From positions 186,001 to 250,000 of the forward strand of contig JABTUQ010000001.1 in NCBI GenBank assembly GCA_015075225.1: a DNA stretch of 64,000 nt, read 5' to 3'. The notes beneath the pieces are model-generated. The model ran no database searches and was not told the DNA's origin. It worked only from the letters and a program-made list of their open reading frames with translations. Source of the stretch: Burkholderiales bacterium. GTDB lineage: Bacteria > Pseudomonadota > Gammaproteobacteria > Burkholderiales > Nitrosomonadaceae. Positions 32,454 to 41,048 of the stretch are shown one piece after another. The position numbers and the translations under genes were made by a program. Positions within the stretch are counted from its first letter, which is position 1, and every line of letters starts with the position of its first letter.

Positions 32454-33564
32454 ATGAGACGAATCAGGGCTGCAGTGGTTTACCAGAAAGGTGGGCCTTT
32501 TCAGATCGAAGATCTGAGGCTGGAAGCGCCGCGTACCGATGAGGTGCGCGTACGCATCGTAGCGACCGGGATGTGTCATACCGATATGGTGGCTCGCGAC
32601 CAACTTTATGATGTACCGCTACCCATAGTCCTCGGGCATGAAGGTTCAGGTATCGTTGAACAGATCGGCGATGGTGTAAGAAAAGTGGCAGTTGGTAACC
32701 ATGTTGTACTTACCTATATGTGGTGCGGTCATTGCAAACCCTGCCTGCGTGGCGATCGACCTACTGCGAGCATTTTTATGCGCTGAATTTCGGGGGAGCG
32801 CGCGAAGACGGCAGCACTTCGACCTTCTGGCAAACGACACACTGCGGAGACCGATTCACGATCATTTCTTTGGACAATCGTCATTTGGTACCTTTGCGCT
32901 GGTGCATGCACGCAATGTGATCAAAGTACCCCCCAACGCACCACTGGAACTACTTGGGCCATTGGGTTGCGGCATTCAGACGGGTGCCGGGGCGGTCATT
33001 AATTACACTCAAAGTCAGCCCGGGCAGCAGTTTTGCGGCTTTGGCGGTGGTGCAGTGGGACTCAGCGCCGTGATGGCAGCACGGGCTGCCGGTGCTACCA
33101 CCATCATTTCGGCGGACGTGGTTCCTGCGCGCTTGGCTCTGGCAATGGAACTCGGCGCCACGCACGCCATCAACAGCCGGGAAACCGATCCGGTCGAAGC
33201 AGTCCGTCAAATTACAAGCGGTGGCGTTGATTTTGCACTGGAATCCAGCGGACGCCCAGCCGTGCTGCGCCAGGCCATTGATGCACTGGCTATTCGGGGA
33301 ACATGCGGTATCGTCGGTGCACCCGCCTTGGGTACGGAAGCAAGTTTCGATGTGAACGGCGTGATGACGACGGGGAAACGCATTATCGGCATTGTCGAAG
33401 GCGATAGCAAACCCGATCTTTTCATTCCGGCACTGGTTAAGCTTTATCAGCAAGGAAGATTCCCTTTTGACAAGTTGGTGAAGTTTTACTCTCTCGACCA
33501 AATCAATCAGGCCGCTGAAGACAGCGAGAAAGGTGTCACGATCAAACCTGTTATCCGGTTATGA
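32454..33564 (+). CDS. Zinc-dependent alcohol dehydrogenase, aryl-alcohol type (two or more frameshifts)
   Basis: This MDR-family enzyme has the catalytic zinc residues in [11 protein letters not shown] and GHEGSG near residues 40-65, and the structural zinc start CGHCKPC. Between about 32755 and 32860 the frame shifts at least twice (through [13 protein letters not shown] and then [20 protein letters not shown]). The C-terminal half has the Rossmann motif [19 protein letters not shown] and ends at 33564. The reconstructed length is about 370 residues. An aryl-alcohol dehydrogenase would oxidise the 4-hydroxybenzyl or vanillyl alcohol made by the upstream flavoprotein to the aldehyde. It lies 52 bp after that gene. 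Confidence 0.85.
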
Positions 33565-33651
33565 CAGTAGTTTTTATACGTTAGCCTGCCAGGAATTTTC
33601 TGGGAAACCAGCGTGGGATGACTGCTGTCATGCCATACCCCAAACCGGATT

Positions 33652-33984
33652 CTACGGTTTCTCCTCCGGCACGTAGATCATTGAGCCATCCTTGAGGCGG
33701 AAGGCCGTTCCGGCTTTGGTGCCTTCTCCTTCCCCGATTTGCCCTGTGGATTTGTAATGCTTCAATTCTTCGCCTTTTTTAATCACCATTTCCATGGTTG
33801 GTTTGCCAGGATCCTTGATGATGACTGCATCCTGCAGCGTAAAGGGGTTGAGCGGATTTTCCATGATCGCGATCAATAGCACGGCAATGATGACGAGAAA
33901 AACATCGATGATATTGACGACACTGAGGATGGGGTCATCACCATCTTCATCTTCCAGAATGGAGAGGGGTCTGCGTTCAGCCAT
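33652..33984 (-). CDS. DUF2149 membrane protein
   Basis: The protein of about 110 residues has a short cytoplasmic N-terminus (MAERRPLSILEDEDGDDP), one transmembrane helix (about residues 20-40, IIDVFLVIIAVLLIAIM), and a periplasmic domain with KPTMEMVIKKGEELKHY. It resembles ExbD/TolR in layout and fits DUF2149, a family that occurs beside MotA/TolQ/ExbB-type channels and CobN-like chelatases. I chose the ATG at 33984, which has GGAG upstream and overlaps the channel gene by 8 nt. It is the last gene of the cobN-channel-DUF2149 operon. Confidence 0.82.
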   Translation of the reverse strand: MAERRPLSILEDEDGDDPILSVVNIIDVFLVIIAVLLIAIMENPLNPFTLQDAVIIKDPGKPTMEMVIKKGEELKHYKSTGQIGEGEGTKAGTAFRLKDGSMIYVPEEKP

Positions 33985-34486
33985 GGGCAACTCCGCCGGG
34001 ATGCGCAGGAATTGCGTGGGTGCCGGAGATATTTTTTAGTTCTTCAAGCAGCCAGCGTCGCCGGATAGTGAGCACAAAGTAGGATAAGGATGCCGTAAGC
34101 AGGGCGATGATTACCGCAGAAAAGGCCACCACCAGACTTTCGGCCATTCCTTGCGCATTTCCCTCGGCAACAGCAATCAGTGCGGGCCCCATCGGGATCA
34201 TGGTGGCCACCAGCCCGAGCATCGGTGCAACCCGGCTGGTTATGCGCAAGGGCTCGATCAGGCGAAGCAGCTGCAGTTCCAGCATCTCCTGTGTAACTGC
34301 CGGATGCGCGCGCATAAAGAGAACGAGAGGCTGTCTTTGTCTGTTTCCGGCAGAACGCAGCACCATATCCATAAACAAGGCTCCGGCAGTAAACAAGGCA
34401 TAAATGAACATCAGGCCCAGCAAAATTAAAACAGGGGTCAGAAATAATCTGGAAATTTCGTAAAACAGAGATTCAATTGCATTCAT
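33977..34486 (-). CDS. MotA/TolQ/ExbB-family proton channel protein
   Basis: The 169-residue protein has three hydrophobic segments (near residues 15-40, 88-112 and 118-140) in the TolQ/ExbB arrangement, with the conserved RVAPMLGLVATMIPMGPAL motif around the second helix. Such proteins use the proton gradient to drive a partner (ExbD/TolR type). Here the partner is probably the overlapping DUF2149 protein. It lies 15 bp downstream of the cobN-like gene. The combination suggests an energised uptake or chelation system at the envelope. It is intact. Confidence 0.87.
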   Translation of the reverse strand: MNAIESLFYEISRLFLTPVLILLGLMFIYALFTAGALFMDMVLRSAGNRQRQPLVLFMRAHPAVTQEMLELQLLRLIEPLRITSRVAPMLGLVATMIPMGPALIAVAEGNAQGMAESLVVAFSAVIIALLTASLSYFVLTIRRRWLLEELKNISGTHAIPAHPGGVAHG

Positions 34487-34501
34487 GGTATTGGATGTGG
34501 A

Positions 34502-37500
34502 TTAGTGAAGAATTTTCCGATTGCGTGGGATGAACAGGGCGGGTAGAACCTGCCATTCCCGATAAGTGCGGCCAAACTGGTAGATTGCCCCGGCAGCGAT
34601 AATGCCTGCCAGTAACCAGGCATAATTCCACAGAGTTTCTTCCGTTACCGGCGTGGCAGGTGTTTCAACCATCTGTTGCCCGCGTACAACTTCAGCCGCC
34701 TGTGTTTCTGGTGGTGCTGGCTGATCCGGAGTTGTGCTGTCAGCAGCATTGTCCGTGCTGCCTGGTTCACTCAGGCCGTAGCCAGCGGCCAGTTCGGCCA
34801 CATAAGCCTTGAAAATGGCATTATCGGTATGAACATCATGGCGCCGGGCTATGTCGGTATACACCTCGACCAGTTCCCGTTTGGTTTGCTCGCTCGCCTG
34901 CCAGTAATCCTTGCGGATGGCTTCCAGCATGCGCTCGGCAATCTGGGCGAGGGCAGTGGGGTTCGATTGCTCGAACCAGTCACGCATGCCAAGGTTGTAA
35001 CGGTCGGCCACATAACTCTGATGGAATTCTTCCCACTGGTCATCCCGGACGATATTGCGATCCATGACCTGCCATCCCCAGAAGTTGTTGATCGTATCCA
35101 GCATTTTCAGCGTGCCGGAGTAACCTTCCTTTTGCATTTCCCTGATCCAGTTCGGGTGCTGGTAGATTGCACGCAGCTCCTTCGCCATGAATCCTTCGGC
35201 TGCTTCCAGTTTGGTGCGTGCCGGATCGCGCATATTGGAAATATAGAGTTGCGGATTGGCTCCATCCAGATGTTGTACTGCCATTCGATCCCTCCCGATA
35301 TTCAAACGGATGATCGATCATGTCAAGATGCGCGCAAATTGGAGGAACGGGAAAATACGACGGCGCTGGTGCCGCGCAAATGTTCTGCATACGTGTTGAT
35401 CCCGTTCCCTTTGCCATCGGTGAGTTTCTGGCTCCAGTGCGCCGTATTGGGTCCATAGGCCCATGACATACGCGACAAATAGAGATTTTCCAGCGTGCCA
35501 TCCTTTTCATCCCATTGGCCGGAAGCTAGCGTTGCTTTCGTCAGGCGGGTGCTGTAATCACCGCTTTCATTGCCGAAGATGCGGGTCAGGGCAAATTCTT
35601 CCGCTGCTTCCAGCGCGATTCCCCGATCCACCAACTGTGACCGAATACGCCGTGTATTAGCACGTATGAAGTTTTCGCTATCCGGCTCGTCAAGTTCGGC
35701 CAGCAGGGAGATTGCCTGATTAAATCGCTCCATTACGATTGGAAATTGGTCACGGTACAGCCCGGTCAGTGAAATCACTGCATCGATGCGCGGCCGCCCC
35801 AGTTCATTCAGCGGGATGACTTCCATGCCGATGACACGGCCGCCTTCATCCCATTGCGGGCGCGCACCCATGGCATAAAGAATTTGCGATTCGAGCATGC
35901 CGAGGTGGCGCATGGTTTCCGTGCTCCACATCGAAAAGGCCAGTTTCTCCGGAAATTTGCCATGCGTGAACTTGTAATCGGCAATCAACTGTTCAACGGC
36001 CTGCTTGCCAGCCTCATAGGCAGCACGCGTTGGTACTCTGCCGGGGTCGAATCCATACATGTTGCAGCCGGTTGGCAGTGCATCCGGGTTGCGGATCGGA
36101 TCGCCTCCGTAGGAGGGATCAATCCAGTGCGATGACAGACCTTTTACAACAGCACCGATTTCCTGCGTAGCGCGCAAATTCATGCGGAACTGGCGGCCGC
36201 GTTCAGCAAGCGCCCGTAACTCCGGGTTGCTGATCTGGCTCAGTGGCAGATCGGAGAAAACATGCGTTTCAACGAAACGATAAGGTTCGGATTGCTGAAT
36301 TTTGCGGTAATCGTCGCGCAGCAGCGCACGGGCATTCCCGATGCCGAGCTGGTCATAAAGTGGCTGTCCCAGCATTTGCATAACATTGCTGATCTGATGT
36401 GCCAGTTCCGTTTCACGCCCAAAGGTGTGTAATCCAAGCGGTTGCTGGGCGGCGCCGAGATCTTCAAGATAATCTTCAATGTCACGCAGAAACTGGTCGA
36501 AATCGCGTTCCAGATCGGCCACCTTCCATTTCAGATCCTGATGGATATTCATTTTGACCGCCTGCCCGATAATCAGCTTGCGGTTGTTGTCGCGTACCAG
36601 TCCCTGATCTAGCGATTGATATTCGCGGATCAGGTCGTTGATCTGCACAAAATCATCCGAAAGACCGGCTGGGGAAAAAGCAGGTGTCTGATGGCTGACG
36701 ATGACACCACGCCCCCGGCGTTTGACGTGAATGGCCTCGCCGATGTTGTCTACGATGTAGGGATAGATTACCGGCACATTGCCTGCCAGCAGGTTGGGGT
36801 AGTCATACGCCCACAGGCCGCGCTCCTTGCCAGGTGTCCATTCCTGCGTGCCGTGGGTGCCAAAATGCACGATGGCATCGGCAGCGAATTGTTCGCGTAT
36901 CCACAAGTAACTGGCCAGATAGGCGTGACCGGGAGGTTGCCTGGTATCGTGGAACAGTTTTTTCTCTTCTTCGGTGCTGGCCATTTCGCCGCGCGAGGGT
37001 TGCGGCATGACCACCAGATTGCCGAGTTTCATGCACGGGATGACGAATCCGATAATACCTTCCCTGCTGGTAATCCATGCACTTGTTTCCGGATCTCCCC
37101 AGCGTGCTTCGATATCGTTGCGCACCGATTCCGGCAGTGTTGCATACCATGTGCGATAGCGTTCGAGCGGAAGGAAATCCCAGTGCGGGGTACGCATCAA
37201 TTCGGGAATGCTGCCAGCACGATACGCCGGGCGCAGCATCTGGCCGACAGCCTCGATCATCTGCTCTTCGGTGGTGCTTTCAAATGCGTAACCTTCCGAT
37301 TGCAGCTGGTTGATCAGGTATTCAAGTGACCGGGGAACATTTAGATTGGAAGCGCCCTGATTCTTTTCGCCGGGAGGATGATTCCAGAACAACAGGGCTA
37401 CATGCTTGTCCGCATTAGCTTTGAGGTTGAGGCGCGCCAGATTGATGGCCTTGCCAACCAGCAGATCCAGTTGTTCTTTCATGGGAACGAACACACCTCC

Positions 37501-38687
37501 CTCGTTGGTGGTGAGCAGGACAGGATCCTGCAGACCGATGTATTCAGCGGTGGTGAGGGTAAAAGGAATAAAGAAACTGCTGACACCGGCGTTGTCTTTC
37601 AGATATTCCTCGCGCGTGCCGGAACGATAGGAGAGCACGTTGATGGCCGGAATACCGAGTGCCTGGTGCCAGGCCTTGCGGCTTTCCGGATTGCTGCCGA
37701 GAAAAGTGTTGACGAGGATAACCTGGGGCAGAATCTTGCCCTGATAAGTGATGAGTGGTTCATCGACTTCAACCGGATCGCTCTGGACAGGATTCGGAAA
37801 TCCTGGATCACCCGCAGGTTGCATGGTGTTATTACCCCTTTCTTCTATCGATCCACCCAGTCGACCCCGGTTTGACCATCCACTGCTAGTATTGCCGTTG
37901 CCTGAAGGGGCCGCTGCATTATCAGCCCTGTCTGCTGCCGACATTTGCACGACTGGCCCGCGTGAAATACGGGTGCTGCGATAAAACACCAATGGCAGGG
38001 CGCCTGCTTGTTCAAATGCCGATACGATTTCATCCAGCATGCGTGTTTGCCCATCGGCAATGTATGTCGATGAGATTTCCAGGGCGATCACCGGCCTTGC
38101 CAGCGCGGAATTTCCCTTTTGTGCTTCCCACCAGGCCAGATAGTCAGGCAAAGCCGGAAAAATGCTGTCCGTGTATTCCGGGTGATAGATGCCGCCATTG
38201 GGAAGATCTTCTGGCGGCTCGACTGTGCCAGGATCTCCGCCATCCAGCCAGATGCGCAGATAGTGAAACATCCTTTCACGATTTACTTTCCGGCCTGCCA
38301 CGTAATAGGCATAGTGGCTGTTTTGAAGACATCCCGTGGCAGGCGTTGCGGCCTGATTTGCCCGCCCATGGTCTGGAAGGCGACGATCGGGATGGCGAGT
38401 TCGCGTAATTGCTTGCCGGCAATGCGTTCGATGACAGCCTGATCATCGCTGCGCGGTGCATCGATAATCACCAGTTGCGCATTTTCGAGCACCTTGCGAA
38501 CGCCGTCCTCACCATCCCGGTCAGCCTGTACCCAGTGCAACTCGATGCCAGTACCCGCCGAAGCGGCCTGCATCAGATTGAATTTGTGTTCCAGCACAAA
38601 CCGGGTGGATAACAAGGCAACCTTGTGTGCAAAAGCGCAAGGCATGAGTAATAGCAGCAAGATCAGCAGGGTCAGATGTTTTTTCAT
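34502..38687 (-). CDS. Exported CobN-like chelatase with C-terminal membrane anchor (three frameshifts)
   Basis: The family is CobN/BchH, large chelatase subunits that insert Co or Mg into tetrapyrroles. The core segments are clear: HFGTHGTQEWTPGK, RGRGVIVSHQTPAFSP and GGDPIRNPDALPTGCNMYGF. The N-terminus is a signal peptide (MKKHLTLLILLLLLMPCAFA), and near the C-terminus there is one transmembrane helix (NYAWLLAGIIAAGAIYQFG), so the protein should sit in the periplasm anchored to the membrane. Breaks are near 38290 (joining ATMPI and YYVAGRKVNRERM), 35323 and 35290. The reconstructed length is about 1395 residues. No ChlI/ChlD or CobS/CobT ATPase gene is nearby. A TonB-receptor remnant lies just upstream and a channel pair downstream. 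The substrate is unknown. Confidence 0.85.
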
Positions 38688-38733
38688 GTCTTTTCAGGAG
38701 AAATAACGGTGTTATCGCGTTCAGGACAATGCT

Positions 38734-38840
38734 TCAGAAACGCAGATTGACCTGCGCGGTATGGTAACTGCCAGAACTGGAAGTATTTTTCATTAAGGAA
38801 ATTGCTGGCAGCAAGGCTGAATCCGGTTTTTTTGTCATCG
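38734..38840 (-). pseudogene. Remnant of a TonB-dependent receptor (last 30-35 codons)
   Basis: Read on the minus strand with one shift, this segment gives FSLAASNFLNEKYFQF, a few residues, then HTAQVNLRF and a stop. It closely matches the end of the receptor at 43113 (ANNLLNEEYFQS to AQVNLRF). It is the very C-terminus of an outer-membrane barrel with no body upstream. It lies about 50 bp upstream of the cobN-like gene and suggests that a receptor once headed that operon. Confidence 0.75.
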
Positions 38841-38892
38841 GTACAGGATTACTGAAAGATCTGCTATTCCCGTAGCTCCTTCGACAGCATGA

Positions 38893-38927
38893 AAAGAGCA
38901 CCCGCCTGACTGCGACGGGTGCTCTTT
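38893..38927. terminator. Bidirectional stem-loop terminator
   Basis: AAAGAGCACCCG (38893-38904) and CGGGTGCTCTTT (38916-38927) form a 12-bp stem. A run of A on one side and T on the other would serve both strands. It probably ended the receptor operon whose remnant lies to the left. The stretch 38928-39269 holds only AT-rich promoter-like sequence. Confidence 0.7.
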
Positions 38928-39269
38928 GGGGGGAGCGGTTTTGGGTTGTATAGATTTGCCGGAACGGACGAAAGAGGAAAAGAAAATGCGGATGGTTGTT
39001 TCATGCTCAATTACGTTCACGTGGAATACTTTTTCTAATTGTTGTTTTTATAGAAGGTATGGTCAATGTGACAAATTGCCGCAGACATGGCTGAATGGAC
39101 ATTATCCGGCTCGGATATGGATGGTTAATCTGTTGATATCAAATATCAATTTCATAAACTCCCGGATCGTGACCCAAGCCTGGGTGGACTGAATTCAACG
39201 GAAGAATGGCGGCGGCAACCTAAAAACAGTGGTATAAAACCGGTTTTATTTTTGGGGTGAAGGAATAAA

Positions 39270-40478
39270 ATGAGCTGGCATGACTTCAAACAGCAATATC
39301 TGGTACGTTTCTGGTCGCCTGTGCCTGCAGTCATTGCGGCCGGCATCCTTTCCGCGTATTACTTTGGCCTGACCGGTACCTTCTGGGCAGTAACAGGTGA
39401 ATTTACCCGTTGGGGTGGTCATGTGCTGCAATGGCTGGGAGTGGATGTATCGCACTGGGGTTATTTCCAGATTATCGGTTTGCAGGGATCACCACTGACC
39501 CGCGTCGATGGTGTAATGATCCTCGGCATGTTTACCGGCTGTTTTTCAGCAGCGTTATGGGCCAATAACGTCAAGTTACGTCTTCCCCAGTATCGTATAC
39601 GGGTGTTTCAGGCCATTGTCGGCGGGATCATCGCCGGTTTTGGCGCTCGTCTGGCGATGGGTTGCAATCTTGCGGCCTTTTTTACCGGCATTCCGCAGTT
39701 TTCATTGCATGCGTGGTTCTTTGCGATTGCGACTGCGATTGGCTCGCTGGCGGGTGCCAAGGTCAGCTTGCTACCAGTTTTCCGTATTCCGGTGCAACTG
39801 CAGAAAGTTTCAACTGCCCAGCCGCTCGCACAACATGCAACACTGGCCCAATGGCGTTTTCGTATGGGTATGGCATTGTTCTTTGCTTTTGCGCTATGGG
39901 CTATCACCAAGGCGCAGGATGTGCCAAAGCTGGGTTTTGCCGCGCTTTTCGGACTGGCATTCGGACTCGTCATTGAGCGCGCCCAGGTATGTTTTACTTC
40001 GGCATTCCGCGATTTATGGATTACCGGCCGTACGCAAATGGCCAAGGCAATCATTGCCGGCATGGCGGTGGGGACGATCGGAGTTTACAGCTATGTGCAA
40101 CTGGGCATGGATCCCAAGACTTTCTGGGCCGGACCGAATGCCGTCATCGGCGGGTTGCTGTTTGGATTCGGCATTGTACTGGCGGGTGGATGCGAGACCG
40201 GCTGGATGTACCGTGCCGTGGAAGGGCAGGTTCACTTCTGGCTGGTAGGACTGGGCAACGTAATCGGCGCTACACTGCTGGCTGTAGTGTGGGATGACAT
40301 TGCACCCATTGTTGCCGTGAATTACGACAAGATTAACCTGCTCAAGGCGCTGGGGCCACAGAGCGGCTTGCTTGTTACCTATATCATGCTGGCCGTGGCG
40401 CTGGGGCTGGTGATCTGGTGGGAAAAGTATTTCTTTACTCGCAAGGCACGCCAGCCACAAACCGTGGCAACTTCCTGA
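39270..40478 (+). CDS. YeeE/YedE-family sulfur-compound transporter
   Basis: The 402-residue protein has about nine to ten hydrophobic helices and the two conserved family motifs GFGARLAMGCNLAAFFTG (about residues 125-142) and IVLAGGCETGWMYR (about 300-313), each with a functional cysteine. Family members import thiosulfate or handle other sulfur or selenium compounds. It is followed after 13 bp by a TusA/YedF-like gene, the standard yedE-yedF pairing. The ATG at 39270 follows GTGAAGGAA. It is intact. Confidence 0.9.
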   Translation: MSWHDFKQQYLVRFWSPVPAVIAAGILSAYYFGLTGTFWAVTGEFTRWGGHVLQWLGVDVSHWGYFQIIGLQGSPLTRVDGVMILGMFTGCFSAALWANNVKLRLPQYRIRVFQAIVGGIIAGFGARLAMGCNLAAFFTGIPQFSLHAWFFAIATAIGSLAGAKVSLLPVFRIPVQLQKVSTAQPLAQHATLAQWRFRMGMALFFAFALWAITKAQDVPKLGFAALFGLAFGLVIERAQVCFTSAFRDLWITGRTQMAKAIIAGMAVGTIGVYSYVQLGMDPKTFWAGPNAVIGGLLFGFGIVLAGGCETGWMYRAVEGQVHFWLVGLGNVIGATLLAVVWDDIAPIVAVNYDKINLLKALGPQSGLLVTYIMLAVALGLVIWWEKYFFTRKARQPQTVATS

Positions 40479-40491
40479 GTCGATTCCAGAT

Positions 40492-40732
40492 ATGAGTTCA
40501 ACCCGTATTGTTCCCGATTTCCGCCTTGATATGGTGGGCGAGCCTTGTCCCTATCCGGCCGTGGCAACACTGGAGGCCATGCCCAGGCTGCAGCCGGGAC
40601 AAATTCTGGAGGTGGTGTCGGATTGTCCGCAATCGATCAACAATATTCCGATCGACGCCAGAAATCATGGCTAGGAGGTTCTCGAAATCCAGCAGGATGG
40701 GCCCACCATCCGCTATCTGATCCGCCGCTGAT
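40492..40732 (+). CDS. TusA/YedF-like sulfur carrier protein (in-frame TAG at 40672-40674)
   Basis: The frame begins SSTRIVPDFRLDMVGEPCPYP, with the CPxP cysteine used by TusA-family proteins to carry sulfur. It meets a TAG after 60 codons and continues in the same frame to TGA at 40730-40732 with the family's last strand (EVLEIQQDGPTIRYLIRR). Without the stop it is an 79-residue protein of normal size. The TAG probably replaces a tyrosine or similar codon (NHGYEV). It partners the transporter just upstream. Confidence 0.85.
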
Positions 40733-40807
40733 TATCAGGTTGTAATGCTGGACAAAGTGTCATTTGTCCAGCAGAAATATGTGTCAGAATCGCAAATTGA
40801 ACTTGCG

Positions 40808-40933
40808 CGACATACCGGCGTTGTCATTTTAAAAATCAGCTCAAAATGCTCATTTATTACGTATAAACTCCGCTTTTTTGCCGATTTTTGCCTTGATCTG
40901 ACTACCTCGCTGACGTTTTTCAGAGGTTCCTTA
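40808..40933 (-). repeat. MITE-like dispersed repeat, copy B (truncated at its left end)
   Basis: In inverted orientation relative to copy A, it reads from GTTGTCATTTTAAAAATCAG through CTCATTTATTACGTATAAAC to GACGTTTTTCAGAGGTTCC, followed by TTA (40931-40933). The left terminal inverted repeat is missing. It fills most of the gap between the yedF-like gene and the receptor at 41049; the 115 bp after it hold nothing identifiable. Confidence 0.8.
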
Positions 40934-41048
40934 GCCGCAGGATATTTTGTTTCCCCGGTGCCCATGAGTATCTGGCCCTGAATTTCTCACAAGGAGCCGG
41001 TATTCTTCCTGTCCCTGCGCTGCATCTCCCCGCGTTCTGGTGCATTGC

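Noticed and set aside
40672-40674. Recoding of TAG as pyrrolysine in the sulfur carrier
   Set aside because: No pyrrolysine genes are expected in this group, and other substitutions and indels in the window point to sequence error.
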